Origin: an uncultured Bacteroidota bacterium
GTDB taxonomy: Bacteria > Bacteroidota > Bacteroidia > Flavobacteriales > Flavobacteriaceae
Direction of reading: 5' to 3'
NCBI GenBank assembly: GCA_903838055.1
Contig: CAILWV010000065.1
Span: 1-64,000, forward strand
Length of the DNA stretch: 64,000 nucleotides
Position 1 is the first letter of the stretch. The number at the start of each line of letters is the position of its first letter. This document shows, in pieces, positions 26,479 through 37,430 of the stretch. The translations under genes and the position numbers were made by a program. The notes below the pieces were generated by a model. It was not told where the DNA came from. It did not search any database and saw only the letters and a list, made by a program, of their open reading frames with translations.

Positions 26479-26660
26479 TAGTAGAAACTTAGAATAGCAA
26501 ATATAATAAAACGAAACTTCAATATTAATTAAGACAGAAATAAAAGTAAAATCTTTCTAATGAATTTTAAATTTCAGATTAATATTTGTCAAAATCTCAA
26601 TTTAATAAATTTTTCTTTAAAAGAAACTCATTAAAAGTTTCTATTTTCGTTGGATACTTT

Positions 26661-26668
26661 TACCTTTG
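26661..26668 (+). promoter_or_regulatory. -7 box upstream of maeB
   Basis: TACCTTTG matches TAnnTTTG, with the malic enzyme ATG 26 bp further on. It supports the start at 26694 over upstream in-frame TTG codons. No good -33 box. Confidence 0.4.
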
Positions 26669-26693
26669 TAAGTTAGAATGTAAAAAGACCAAA

Positions 26694-28991
26694 ATGAATA
26701 AATCTAGTAAACGTAGAGAAGCACTATTATATCATGCCAAACCTACTCCGGGTAAGATACAAGTTGTTCCAACAAAAAAATATGCTACACAAAGAGATTT
26801 ATCTTTGGCATATTCACCAGGTGTAGCTGAGCCATGTTTAGAAATTGCTAAAGACGTGAACAATGTCTATAAATATACATCTAAAGGAAATCTAGTTGCA
26901 GTAATTTCTAATGGAACTGCGGTATTAGGCCTAGGTGATATTGGTCCCGAAGCATCTAAACCTGTTATGGAAGGAAAGGCATTGTTATTTAAAATATTTG
27001 CTGATATAGATGTTTTTGATATTGAGGTTGGTACAAAAGATATAGAAGAATTTATTGCAACGGTTAAAAATATTGCGCCAACTTTTGGAGGAATAAATTT
27101 AGAAGACATTAAAGCACCTGAATCTTTCGAGATTGAAAGACGATTGGTAGAGGAATTAAATATTCCGGTAATGCATGATGATCAGCATGGTACAGCTATT
27201 ATTTCTTCGGCAGCATTATTAAATGCATTAGAATTGGCAGAAAAAGAAATAAGCAAAGTAAAATTAGTTGTTTCTGGTGCAGGTTCAGCTGCTTTAGCAT
27301 GTTCAAATTTATATGTTTTACTTGGTGTAAAAATAGAAAACATAATAATGTTCGACGTAAATGGGGTTATCAGTAGTGATAGAACTGATTTATCTGATTT
27401 ACAAAAAAGATACAGCCATGGTGCTCCAGGAACAACATTGCAACAAGCATTAATTAATGCCGATGTATTCTTAGGACTTTCAGCAGGGAATATTTTGACC
27501 CCAGAAATGCTTTTAGGAATGGCAAAAGATCCAATCGTTTTTGCTATGGCTAATCCAACGCCAGAGATTGATTATGATTTAGCAATGGCTACTCGTGATG
27601 ATATAATAATGGCAACAGGTAGATCTGACCAACCTAATCAGGTAAATAATGTACTTGGATTTCCATATATTTTTCGTGGTGCACTAGATGTAAGAGCAAC
27701 TAAAATTAACGAAGCCATGAAAATGGCAGCCGTTAGAGCATTAGCAGCTTTAGCTAAAGAACACGTTCCAGAGCAAGTAAATATTGCGTATGGCGAGACC
27801 AAGTTAAATTTTGGTAGAGAGTATATTATTCCAAAACCATTTGACCCTAGACTGATTACTATGGTAGCTCCTGCAGTAGCAAAAGCAGCTATGGAAAGTG
27901 GTGTAGCGTTAAATCCAATTACCGATTGGATAAAATATGAAGAGGAGTTATTAGAACGAATGGGTTCGGATAATAAAATGGTTCGTTTACTTACCAATCG
28001 CGCGAAAACAGATCCAAAAAGAATTGTTTTTGCCGAGGCAGATCAACTCGATGTTTTGAAAGCAGCCCAAATTGTATATGAAGAAGGTATAGGACATCCT
28101 ATTTTATTAGGAAGAAAAGAAGATATATTAGAATTAAAAGAGGAGATTGGTTTTGATGCTGATGTGCCAATTTTTGACCCAAAAACCAATGAGGAAGACA
28201 GTCGCAGATTAGGATATGCCGAAATTTATTGGAGAGAACGCAACCGTCGAGGAATTTCATTATTAGATGCTCAAAAATGGATGCGCGAACGGAATTATTT
28301 TGCTGCAATGATGGTTAATCAAGGGGATGCCGATGCTATGGTGTCTGGTTATTCTAGAAGTTATCCAGCCGTGGTAAAACCATTAATGCAATTAATTGGT
28401 AAAGCACCAGGAATATCTTTAATTGCTACAACCAATATGATGATGACAAATCGCGGACCAATGTTTTTATCCGACACGGCAATCAATCCAAATCCGTCTG
28501 CAGATGACTTGGCAAAAATTGCTTTAATGACCGAAAAAACAGTTCGTATGTTTGGAATTGAGCCAGTAATTGCCATGGTTTCCTTTTCTAATTTTGGATC
28601 TTCCCAAGTAGAAAGTGCAACTAAAGTAAGAGAAGCGGTGGCTTATTTGCATAAATATTATCCAGATTTAATAGTAGATGGTGAAATACAAGCCGATTTT
28701 GCTTTAAATCCAGAGATGCTAAAAGGGAAATTTCCATTTTCTAAATTAGCAGGAAAAAAAGTAAACACTTTGATATTTCCAAATTTGGAGTCGGCTAATA
28801 TTACTTATAAATTATTAAAAGAATTATACAAAGTAGATTCTGTTGGTCCAATTATGCTAGGAATGGATAAGCCTGTTCATATTTTTCAATTAGGTGCTAG
28901 TGTTGAAGAAATGGTAAATATGGCTGCAGTTGCAGTTGTAGATGCCCAAGAAAAAAGCAAAAGAGTACAAAATAAAGAGAAATCCAATTAG
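26694..28991 (+). CDS. maeB: NADP-dependent malic enzyme with phosphotransacetylase-like domain
   Basis: Oxidatively decarboxylates malate to pyruvate, giving NADPH. The start is ATG 26694 (MNKSSKRREALLYH), giving 765 residues as is usual for MaeB. Domain order: malic N-terminal domain with SLAYSPGVAEPC, active-site segment NIPVMHDDQHGTA, NAD-binding domain with SGAGSAALACSN, and from about residue 425 a PTA_PTB phosphotransacetylase-like domain, which in MaeB is regulatory (acetyl-CoA) rather than catalytic. Confidence 0.95.
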   Translation: MNKSSKRREALLYHAKPTPGKIQVVPTKKYATQRDLSLAYSPGVAEPCLEIAKDVNNVYKYTSKGNLVAVISNGTAVLGLGDIGPEASKPVMEGKALLFKIFADIDVFDIEVGTKDIEEFIATVKNIAPTFGGINLEDIKAPESFEIERRLVEELNIPVMHDDQHGTAIISSAALLNALELAEKEISKVKLVVSGAGSAALACSNLYVLLGVKIENIIMFDVNGVISSDRTDLSDLQKRYSHGAPGTTLQQALINADVFLGLSAGNILTPEMLLGMAKDPIVFAMANPTPEIDYDLAMATRDDIIMATGRSDQPNQVNNVLGFPYIFRGALDVRATKINEAMKMAAVRALAALAKEHVPEQVNIAYGETKLNFGREYIIPKPFDPRLITMVAPAVAKAAMESGVALNPITDWIKYEEELLERMGSDNKMVRLLTNRAKTDPKRIVFAEADQLDVLKAAQIVYEEGIGHPILLGRKEDILELKEEIGFDADVPIFDPKTNEEDSRRLGYAEIYWRERNRRGISLLDAQKWMRERNYFAAMMVNQGDADAMVSGYSRSYPAVVKPLMQLIGKAPGISLIATTNMMMTNRGPMFLSDTAINPNPSADDLAKIALMTEKTVRMFGIEPVIAMVSFSNFGSSQVESATKVREAVAYLHKYYPDLIVDGEIQADFALNPEMLKGKFPFSKLAGKKVNTLIFPNLESANITYKLLKELYKVDSVGPIMLGMDKPVHIFQLGASVEEMVNMAAVAVVDAQEKSKRVQNKEKSN

Positions 28992-29027
28992 TAAAATCTT
29001 TAAAAACTCTGGTATAAAGTTTTTTGT

Positions 29028-29035
29028 TATATTTG
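29028..29035 (+). promoter_or_regulatory. -7 box upstream of ruvA-sprA
   Basis: TATATTTG, a perfect TAnnTTTG, predicts a leader of about 13 nt before ruvA. Because sprA starts 3 bp after ruvA, this may drive both. Confidence 0.5.
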
Positions 29036-29054
29036 AAATTGCATAAAATAAATT

Positions 29055-29636
29055 ATGATAGCACACATTCAAGGAAAATTAGTAGAGAAAACACCAACAG
29101 AAGTTGTTATTGACTGTAATGGTGTTGGTTATCATATAAATATTTCATTACATACCTATACGTTACTTCCTAAAACCGATTTCGTAAAGTTGTTTACGCA
29201 CTTGATTATTAAGGAAGATTCCCATTCGTTATATGGATTTGTAGAAAAATCAGAAAAGGAAATATTTAAAATGTTATTAACCGTTTCCGGAATTGGAGCA
29301 GGTATTGCAAGAACAATGTTGTCTTCTTTAGAACCAAAACAAATTATTCAATCACTTGCAAGTGGTGATGTTGGAACAATCCAATCTATTAAAGGTATTG
29401 GAAGTAAAACTGCACAGCGCGCGATACTAGATTTAAAGGAAAAAGTATTAAAAATATACGATTTAGATGAAGTTTCTATGTTTCAAAGCAATACAAATCG
29501 AGATGAAGCGTTATCTGCTTTGGAGGTTTTAGGTTTTGTTAGAAAAACATCCGAAAAAATAGTAGATAAAGTGATTAGTCAAAATCCAGATGCTACAGTA
29601 GAAATGATTATTAAGCAAGCATTAAAAAATTTATAA
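29055..29636 (+). CDS. ruvA: Holliday junction branch migration protein RuvA
   Basis: Binds Holliday junctions and loads the RuvB motor. The 193-residue protein has the N-terminal OB fold (MIAHIQGKLVEKTPT), two helix-hairpin-helix motifs (LTVSGIGAGIA, SIKGIGSKTAQRAI) and a C-terminal RuvB-contact domain after an acidic linker. Followed at 3 bp by sprA in the same frame, so a recombination protein and a secretion channel share a transcript. Confidence 0.95.
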   Translation: MIAHIQGKLVEKTPTEVVIDCNGVGYHINISLHTYTLLPKTDFVKLFTHLIIKEDSHSLYGFVEKSEKEIFKMLLTVSGIGAGIARTMLSSLEPKQIIQSLASGDVGTIQSIKGIGSKTAQRAILDLKEKVLKIYDLDEVSMFQSNTNRDEALSALEVLGFVRKTSEKIVDKVISQNPDATVEMIIKQALKNL

Positions 29637-29639
29637 TTT

Positions 29640-32600
29640 TTGAAAACAAAGCACCAAAAATATATATCCATTGCCCAAAAAATAGCCTTCGTAATAGCGT
29701 TGCTATTTATTAATCAGCATTCTTTTGCCCAAGAAAGAGTAAATGATACTACCTACAATAAGGGGCATATTGTAATTGAAAATCCAAAAAGTATAGTTAA
29801 GGCTTATACCTATGATCCCGCAACGGATCGTTATATTTTAAACACAACTTTTGCAGGTGTTGATATAAATTACCCAATTATTCTTACTCCAAAAGAATAC
29901 GAACAATTGGTATTAAAAAATTCCATACACGATTATTTTAAGGAAAAAGCGGATGCTGTTTCAGGACAAAAAGCAGCAGCTGTAGCAGCAAAAAAGAATT
30001 TATTACCTAAATACTATGTAAATTCTAGTTTCTTTGAAGCTATTTTTGGTAGCAATACTATTGATGTAAAACCAACAGGGTCTGCAGAAATCGACTTAGG
30101 ATTTAGACATACCAAACAAGATAATCCTTCATTTTCTCCAAGAAATAGATCAAGTACAACTTTTGATTTTAACCAAAGAATCAGCATGAGTTTGATGGGA
30201 AAAGTTGGAACAAGATTAAATGTTAATGCTAATTACGATACACAATCTACATTCGCTTTTCAAAATTTAATAAAATTATCGTTCGATCCTTCTGCATCTG
30301 GGGGAGAAGATTCAATTATTAAAAAAATAGAAGTTGGTAATGTTAGTATGCCACTTAATAGCACATTAATTCGAGGTGCACAAAGTTTGTTTGGGGTTAA
30401 AGCCCAACTGCAATTTGGAGGAACATCTGTAAATGCAGTTTTTGCAGAACAAAAATCTCAAACCAAAACGGTAACGGCACAAGGAGGCGGAACAATACAA
30501 AACTTTGAACTTTTTGCACAAGAATATGATGCAGACAGACACTTTTTCTTATCTCAATATTTCAAAAATCGTTATGATAAAGCGCTTTTAAACTATCCAT
30601 TAATTGATAGTAGAGTGCAAATTACAAGAATTGAAGTTTGGATTACTAACAAACAAAACCGTGTAAGTACGACAAATAATAATTTAAGAAATATTATTGC
30701 GCTTCAAGATTTAGGTGAAGCCCGTTTAACAGATACATCTACTTCTACAGCAATAAATGATAGTCAAATAGTCGCAATTGATGCTGCGGATATTCATCCA
30801 TTTCAAGCAAATGATTTCTTTTTGAAACCTATTGACACTCCTCCAAACAATAATAATAACCGATACGATCCGGCATTAATAATTCCGTCAACTCCTCCAA
30901 ATCCTAATTATCCAGGTTTATTGAATCCTAATATTAGAGAAATTGTTACTTCAAGTCAAGGGTTTAATAATTCTGTTACGGTAAATGAAGGAACTGATTA
31001 TTCCAAATTGGAAAACGCAAGAAAATTATTACCAAACGAGTTTACATTTCACCCACAATTGGGATATATTTCATTGCAACAACGTTTGGCAAATGATGAA
31101 GTACTTGCTGTAGCTTACCAATATACAATTGGTTCAGATGTTTATCAAGTTGGAGAATTTGGTACTGATGGTGTGGAGGCAACCCAAGTTAGTGCTTCTG
31201 GAATTCCATCCTCTCAATCGTTAGTATTGAAAATGCTTAAGAGTAGTTTGACCAACGTTCAAAAACCAATTTGGGGCTTGATGATGAAGAATATTTATCA
31301 AATTCCTCAAGGTTTTCAAATGCAAAAGGAAGAATTTAAATTCAATATTTTATACACCGATCCATCTCCTTTAAATTACATTACCGCTGCAAATACAACT
31401 TCTCCGTTACCAACAGGTATTACAGATACACCTTTATTAAAGGTTTTTGGTTTGGATAGATTGAATTATAGTAACGATCCTCAAAATGGTGGTGATGGTT
31501 TCTTTGATTTTATTCCAGGATTAACAGTAGACCAACAAAATGGTAGAATAATATTTACTTCGGTAGAGCCATTTGGTAGGTATTTATTTAACAAATTGAG
31601 ATCTGGAAGCGCAATAGAAAACTACGATTTGCCAGAGACAACACCAGGTGCATACAACGATAACCAGTTGAAATATGTGTATACTACTTTGTATAAATCT
31701 ACTCAAGCTGCCGCATTACAAAACAGTTCAAAAAACAAATTTCAATTAAAAGGTAAGTTCAAATCTTCTGGAGGTGATGGTATTCCAATAGGAGCATTTA
31801 ATGTGCCAAAAGGATCAGTTGTAGTTACTGCTGGCGGAAGAAAATTAGTCGAAGGAGTGGATTATACCGTTAATTACCAAGCGGGTAGAGTACAAATTTT
31901 AGATCCTGCATTGTCAGCATCTAATACTCCAATTCAAGTTTCGGTGGAAAATAATTCTACTTTTGGAAGACAGACTAGACGTTTTTACGGAATTAATGTA
32001 GAGCATAAATTTTCAGATAAATTTTTGGTGGGCGCTACAATGTTAAAAATGTCGGAACGCCCATTTACTCAAAAAACCAATTACGGCCAAGAATCAGTAA
32101 ATAATACTATTTACGGTTTAAATACTAGTTTCTCTACTGAGGTTCCTTTTTTAACCCGTTTGGTTAATAAACTACCAAACGTTGATACCGATGTGCCTTC
32201 TAACGTTTCCTTTCGAGGGGAAGTTGCCTACTTAAAACCAGACTCTCCTACAGCGGATAAATTTAATGGTGAATCTACCGTTTATGTTGAAGATTTTGAG
32301 GGGTCTCAAACTAATATCGATTTACGTTCGCCTTATTCTTGGTTTTTATCTTCTACTCCAATTCGTCCAACGACTGGGGTTATTCCGGATTATTTAGATT
32401 TTGGAGGAAATTCTACAGCCTTAGATTATGGTTTTAAAAGAGCAAAATTAGCTTGGTATAGTATTGATCCAATTTTTTATGCTCAAAGACCAACCGGAAT
32501 TTCAGATGATGATTTATCTTTAAATAGCACAAGAAGAATATACAGCCAAGAGTTATATCCTGCTACTACAATTGCAGCTGGACAATCTCAGGTAGTAAAC

Positions 32601-35600
32601 ACACTAGATTTAACGTATTTTCCAAAAGAAAGAGGTCCATTTAATTTTAATACAGCTACTGCAACGGATAATACATTACCAAATCCAGAAAATAATTATG
32701 CGGGAATTTTTAGAGCTCTAAATACTACCAATTTCGAGCAATCTAATATAGAATACATTCAGTTTTGGATGCTTGATCCTTACACTGATTCTAGAGTTTC
32801 GCCTTCTCCAATCAATCCTGGAAACACTGGAAGAATCTATTTTAACTTAGGAGAAATATCGGAAGACGTTCTTCAAGATGGAAGAAAATTTTATGAAAAT
32901 GGAGTAGGAAATAATCAAACCCTTGCGGCACCTACTATCTGGGGAGATACTCCTGCTTCACAATCTTTAATTTATGCTTTTGATTCTAATGAAGGAAATA
33001 GAACTTCTCAAGATGTTGGATATAATGGTTTAAATAATTCCCAAGAAGCAGTAAAATTTCCAGCTTTTGCTTCCTTTCCTGATCCTGCCGAAGATGATTA
33101 TAAGTATTTCTTGAATACCCCAGGAACTATTTTTGATCGCTATAAATATTATAATGGTACAGAAGGCAACTCTCCTGTGAATGTGACAGATACTAATAGA
33201 GGATCTACAACAGTTCCAGATGTAGAAGATATTAACCGCGACAATACAATGAATACTATTAATGCCTATTATGAATATAGCATTAAAGTTAGTCCAGCCG
33301 ATTTATCACAAGTGGGAACTAATTATATAACAAATATTTTGCCTACTACGGTTTCTCTCCCTAATGGGGAATCTACAACTGCAAGATGGATTCAATTTAA
33401 AATTCCAGTTAACCAACCTACAAATACAGTTGGAAGTATATCTGATTTTCGTTCTATACGTTTTATGAGAATGTTCATGACAAAATTTGCTAATCAAATG
33501 ACAATTCGATTTGGTTCTTTAGATTTAGTTCGTGGGGATTGGAGAAAATATGACTACACCTTAGACCCTACAGATACGGATACTTCCGATGATAATACAG
33601 ATTATGATTCAGCAGCTGTAAACGTTCAAGAAAATGGTACTAGAGATCCAATTCATTATGTAGTTCCTCCAGGAGTAGAGCTTGAACAATTGTACAATAA
33701 CAATACATTAATTCCTCAAAACGAACAATCGTTATCAATAAAATTAGGAAGTAATGCCGATTATGGTCTAGAGCCAGGAGATTCTAGAGCTGTATTTAAA
33801 AATGTAAATGTGGATATGCGTCAGTATAAAAAACTGAAAATGTTTATACATGCCGAGGCAATAGCATCCAATTCAAGTTCCATTGAAGATGATGAGTTGA
33901 TTGGTTTCATTCGTTTTGGAAATGATTTTACAGATAACTTTTATCAAATTGAAAAACCATTAAAGAAAACACAATTTGGAGATAATAGTCAAATTGGTGT
34001 TTGGCCTGAAGCAAATAATTTAGATCTTTCTTTGGAGCTAATAACTCGAATGAAGATTAAAGCAATGAGTCATGTATATACACCTGGCGAAATTTACTAT
34101 CCAGATGATGATATTACTATTGCAGATGGTGACGGTGATCCAAATTTACGACTAGGAATTCGAGGAAATCCAAATTTTGGAATGGTGCGAACTTTAATGT
34201 TAGGAGTGAAAAATCAAACCAATAAGTTAAGCACTCCTCAGCATCCTTTAAATCCAAGAAGGCTTAAAGGAGAGGTTTGGTATAACGAACTTCGTTTAGC
34301 CGGGATGGATAATAAAGGTGGTATGGCAGCTGTAGCAAATATGGATGCAAATTTCGCTGATTTCGCTAATGTTTCTGCTACAGGGAAAATGAGTACCATT
34401 GGCTTTGGTACTTTAGAGCAAGGACCAAATGAAAGAAGTAGAGAAGATGTTTTGCAATATAATATTGTAACTAATATGAGTTTAGGTAAATTACTTCCAA
34501 AAAAATGGGGAGTCAACTTGCCTTTTAATTATGGTATAGGCGAAGAATTTATAACTCCTAAATACGATCCTTTTAATCAAGATATTGAGTTAAAACAATT
34601 GATTAATGAAACTGCTGATGCAGCTGAAAAAAGAAATCTAAAAAATAGAGCTATGGATTACACCAAAAGAAGAAGTATTAACTTTATTGGTGTAAAAAAA
34701 TCAAAAGGAGAAAAGGCAGTACCGCATTTTTATGATCCAGAGAATGTAACGCTTTCTTATTCTTATAATGAAGTTGATCGTCATAGTTACGAATTGGAGA
34801 ATTATACAGACCAAAGAGTTAGTACTACTGCCGATTATACTTTTGCTTTTCAACCAAAACCTGTTGAGCCTTTTATGTCAGTTAAAGTCTTTAAAAAGAG
34901 CAGTTATTGGAAACTATTAAGCGATTTTAATTTCAATTATAAACCAACAAATGTTTCTTTTAGTTCTAATATTACAAGACAATTCAACCGCCAACAATTC
35001 CGATTGGTAGATGTAGAAGGAATAGGTTTAGATGCACTTTACCAGAGAAATTTCTTGTTTAATTATCAATATGGATTTAATTATAATCTAACAAAATCTT
35101 TAAAAATTAACTTGAATGCAACTTCTAATAATATAGTTAGAAATTACATGAAAGATAATAATGAACCGGATAATTCTTATACTATTTGGTCAGATTATTG
35201 GAATATTGGTTTGCCAAATTTACACAACCAACAACTTACAGTTAATTATGAATTGCCTGTAAATAAAATACCGTTTTTGAGTTTTGTGAAATCCACTTAC
35301 ACGTATGCAGGAACTTATAGTTGGCAACGTTCGTCATTAGCTATGTCTTCGGTTTTGGATTCGGATACAGGAATAAACTATAATTTAGGAAATACTATCC
35401 AAAATTCTGGTTCTCATAAACTGAACACATCACTAAGCATGGATTCATTTTATAAATATATAGGATTATCTAAACAAAAAACACCTACAAAGACCGCACC
35501 TGCTGGCATTCCAAAACCAGGAGAAAAAGTTACTAATATAAAAGCTACTCCAGCAAAAAATTCTAATTTGTTTTTAGATGGTTTAATAGGAGTTGTTACT

Positions 35601-36971
35601 AGTATTAAGAATATTCAAATTAATTATACCGAAAATCAAGGAACTGCACTACCAGGATTCTTGCCAGGGGTAGGATTCTTTGGTACATCAAAGCCATCGT
35701 TAGGATTTGCATTTGGTGGTCAGGATGATGTTCGTTTTGAAGCAGCAAAAAATGGATGGCTAACTAATTATCCAAATTTTAATCAAAATTACACCCACGT
35801 ATTAACTAGAACATTAGACTTTACAGCTAACATGGATTTATTTCCAGATTTCAAAGTTGATTTTACAGCAAATAGGTCTTACGCAAATAATTATTCCGAG
35901 CAATACGATGTGTTAGATGGGGTATATAATTCCAGATCACCTTATAACACCGGTAATTTTGCAATATCCACTGTGATGTTAAAATCTTCATTTAAACAAA
36001 GCGATGAATTTTTCTCTTTGCCATTCGAAGAATTTAGAAATAACAGAATTACAATTGCTAATAGATTGGCTACAGATTATTATGGCACGCCTAATTTTCC
36101 AGTCAATGCAGATGGTTTTCCAACCGGATTTGGAAAAAATAGTCCAGAAGTATTATTACCTTCATTCCTAGCTGCATATACTGGGTTTGATATCCCTGCA
36201 TTAAAAGTAGTTGGAATAAGTTTGGCGCAAAGCCCTGAAGATAGAGCTAATAAGATTTCATTAAGTGCATTTAAAAATATCCCTATACCAAACTGGAATA
36301 TTAAATACAATGGATTAATGCGATATAATTTCTTTAAAGAGAAGTTTAAACGATTTTCAATTCAGCATGCGTATAAGGCATCTTATACCGTTAATTCTTA
36401 TCGTTCTAATTTAGATTATAATCTGCATGCTAATGAATTAAACCCACTAAATGGGAACTTCTATAGCCAAACAATTATAGGCAACGTTAACTTAGTTGAG
36501 CAATTTAACCCATTAATTAGGGTTGATTTTGAAACCAAAAGTTCGTTTAAAATTTTAGCTGAATTAAAAAAAGACCGAGCTTTATCTTTAAGTTTTGATA
36601 ATAATTTATTGACAGAAGTAAAAGGTATAGAATATGTTATTGGAACAGGATATCGATTTAAAGATGTTATTTTTTCAAGTAAATTAGCGGATAGTCCATC
36701 AGGAGTTATTAAAAGTGATATCAATTTGAAAATAGACTTCTCCTATAGAAATAATAAAACTATTGTACGTTATTTAGATTATAACAATAACCAATTAGGA
36801 GGCGGACAAAATATCTGGACTTTTAAATTATCTGCGGATTATTCTTTCAGCAAAAATTTAACTGCAATTTTATATTATGATCATTCGTTCTCTAAAGCAG
36901 TTATTTCAACATCATTTCCAATGACTAATATTAGAGGAGGATTTACTATAAGATATAACTTTGGAAATTAA
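29640..36971 (+). CDS. sprA: Type IX secretion outer-membrane channel SprA (Sov)
   Basis: SprA is the large beta-barrel through which T9SS cargo and gliding adhesins cross the outer membrane. The 2443-residue length, an N-terminal signal peptide (IAFVIALLFINQHSFA), long aromatic-rich strand repeats and the C-terminal MTNIRGGFTIRYNFGN end fit SprA/Sov; I recognise it also from its place between ruvA and gcvH. The frame opens right after the ruvA stop in the same frame and has no ATG within the signal peptide, so the start must be TTG at 29640. Translation is probably coupled to ruvA. Confidence 0.95.
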   Translation: MKTKHQKYISIAQKIAFVIALLFINQHSFAQERVNDTTYNKGHIVIENPKSIVKAYTYDPATDRYILNTTFAGVDINYPIILTPKEYEQLVLKNSIHDYFKEKADAVSGQKAAAVAAKKNLLPKYYVNSSFFEAIFGSNTIDVKPTGSAEIDLGFRHTKQDNPSFSPRNRSSTTFDFNQRISMSLMGKVGTRLNVNANYDTQSTFAFQNLIKLSFDPSASGGEDSIIKKIEVGNVSMPLNSTLIRGAQSLFGVKAQLQFGGTSVNAVFAEQKSQTKTVTAQGGGTIQNFELFAQEYDADRHFFLSQYFKNRYDKALLNYPLIDSRVQITRIEVWITNKQNRVSTTNNNLRNIIALQDLGEARLTDTSTSTAINDSQIVAIDAADIHPFQANDFFLKPIDTPPNNNNNRYDPALIIPSTPPNPNYPGLLNPNIREIVTSSQGFNNSVTVNEGTDYSKLENARKLLPNEFTFHPQLGYISLQQRLANDEVLAVAYQYTIGSDVYQVGEFGTDGVEATQVSASGIPSSQSLVLKMLKSSLTNVQKPIWGLMMKNIYQIPQGFQMQKEEFKFNILYTDPSPLNYITAANTTSPLPTGITDTPLLKVFGLDRLNYSNDPQNGGDGFFDFIPGLTVDQQNGRIIFTSVEPFGRYLFNKLRSGSAIENYDLPETTPGAYNDNQLKYVYTTLYKSTQAAALQNSSKNKFQLKGKFKSSGGDGIPIGAFNVPKGSVVVTAGGRKLVEGVDYTVNYQAGRVQILDPALSASNTPIQVSVENNSTFGRQTRRFYGINVEHKFSDKFLVGATMLKMSERPFTQKTNYGQESVNNTIYGLNTSFSTEVPFLTRLVNKLPNVDTDVPSNVSFRGEVAYLKPDSPTADKFNGESTVYVEDFEGSQTNIDLRSPYSWFLSSTPIRPTTGVIPDYLDFGGNSTALDYGFKRAKLAWYSIDPIFYAQRPTGISDDDLSLNSTRRIYSQELYPATTIAAGQSQVVNTLDLTYFPKERGPFNFNTATATDNTLPNPENNYAGIFRALNTTNFEQSNIEYIQFWMLDPYTDSRVSPSPINPGNTGRIYFNLGEISEDVLQDGRKFYENGVGNNQTLAAPTIWGDTPASQSLIYAFDSNEGNRTSQDVGYNGLNNSQEAVKFPAFASFPDPAEDDYKYFLNTPGTIFDRYKYYNGTEGNSPVNVTDTNRGSTTVPDVEDINRDNTMNTINAYYEYSIKVSPADLSQVGTNYITNILPTTVSLPNGESTTARWIQFKIPVNQPTNTVGSISDFRSIRFMRMFMTKFANQMTIRFGSLDLVRGDWRKYDYTLDPTDTDTSDDNTDYDSAAVNVQENGTRDPIHYVVPPGVELEQLYNNNTLIPQNEQSLSIKLGSNADYGLEPGDSRAVFKNVNVDMRQYKKLKMFIHAEAIASNSSSIEDDELIGFIRFGNDFTDNFYQIEKPLKKTQFGDNSQIGVWPEANNLDLSLELITRMKIKAMSHVYTPGEIYYPDDDITIADGDGDPNLRLGIRGNPNFGMVRTLMLGVKNQTNKLSTPQHPLNPRRLKGEVWYNELRLAGMDNKGGMAAVANMDANFADFANVSATGKMSTIGFGTLEQGPNERSREDVLQYNIVTNMSLGKLLPKKWGVNLPFNYGIGEEFITPKYDPFNQDIELKQLINETADAAEKRNLKNRAMDYTKRRSINFIGVKKSKGEKAVPHFYDPENVTLSYSYNEVDRHSYELENYTDQRVSTTADYTFAFQPKPVEPFMSVKVFKKSSYWKLLSDFNFNYKPTNVSFSSNITRQFNRQQFRLVDVEGIGLDALYQRNFLFNYQYGFNYNLTKSLKINLNATSNNIVRNYMKDNNEPDNSYTIWSDYWNIGLPNLHNQQLTVNYELPVNKIPFLSFVKSTYTYAGTYSWQRSSLAMSSVLDSDTGINYNLGNTIQNSGSHKLNTSLSMDSFYKYIGLSKQKTPTKTAPAGIPKPGEKVTNIKATPAKNSNLFLDGLIGVVTSIKNIQINYTENQGTALPGFLPGVGFFGTSKPSLGFAFGGQDDVRFEAAKNGWLTNYPNFNQNYTHVLTRTLDFTANMDLFPDFKVDFTANRSYANNYSEQYDVLDGVYNSRSPYNTGNFAISTVMLKSSFKQSDEFFSLPFEEFRNNRITIANRLATDYYGTPNFPVNADGFPTGFGKNSPEVLLPSFLAAYTGFDIPALKVVGISLAQSPEDRANKISLSAFKNIPIPNWNIKYNGLMRYNFFKEKFKRFSIQHAYKASYTVNSYRSNLDYNLHANELNPLNGNFYSQTIIGNVNLVEQFNPLIRVDFETKSSFKILAELKKDRALSLSFDNNLLTEVKGIEYVIGTGYRFKDVIFSSKLADSPSGVIKSDINLKIDFSYRNNKTIVRYLDYNNNQLGGGQNIWTFKLSADYSFSKNLTAILYYDHSFSKAVISTSFPMTNIRGGFTIRYNFGN

Positions 36972-37015
36972 GAAAAATTGAAGTAAAATCCTTTCCAAAA
37001 TTTAATAATAAACAA

Positions 37016-37023
37016 TACATTTG
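37016..37023 (+). promoter_or_regulatory. -7 box upstream of gcvH
   Basis: TACATTTG matches TAnnTTTG and gives a leader of about 20 nt before gcvH, so the genes after sprA can be transcribed independently. Confidence 0.45.
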
Positions 37024-37049
37024 ACCTAATAATAAAACACAAGAATATA

Positions 37050-37430
37050 ATGAATATACCTGCAAATTTAAAATACACTAAAGACCACGAATGGATTTCT
37101 ATTGATGGCGATGTTGCAACTATTGGAATTACAGATTTCGCACAAAGCGAATTAGGTGATATAGTTTATGTAGAGGTTGAAACTTTAGATCAAACTTTAG
37201 ATAAAGATGAAGTTTTTGGAACGGTAGAGGCTGTTAAAACAGTTTCTGATTTGTTCTTACCAATGTCTGGTGAAATTATTGAATTTAATGAAGATTTAGA
37301 GCGCAACCCTGAAACTGTAAACACAGATCCTTATGGAAAAGGATGGATGGTGAAAGTAAAAGTTTCGGATCTTTCTCAATGGGATGAACTATTGGATAAT
37401 GAAGCTTATGGCAATCTAATAGGTGCATAA
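37050..37430 (+). CDS. gcvH: Glycine cleavage system H protein
   Basis: Lipoyl carrier that shuttles the aminomethyl group between the P, T and L proteins. The 126 residues contain the lipoylation motif [12 protein letters not shown] with Lys63, the expected TKDHEWI opening and the NPYGKGW-like [12 protein letters not shown] close. The genes for P, T and L proteins are not in this window. The VanZ-like gene starts inside its last codons. Confidence 0.96.
   Translation: MNIPANLKYTKDHEWISIDGDVATIGITDFAQSELGDIVYVEVETLDQTLDKDEVFGTVEAVKTVSDLFLPMSGEIIEFNEDLERNPETVNTDPYGKGWMVKVKVSDLSQWDELLDNEAYGNLIGA

Noticed and set aside
27638..27997. Minus-strand frame of 119 codons inside maeB
   Set aside because: Antisense to a conserved enzyme, no start context, Ser/Ala-rich by reflection of the sense codons.
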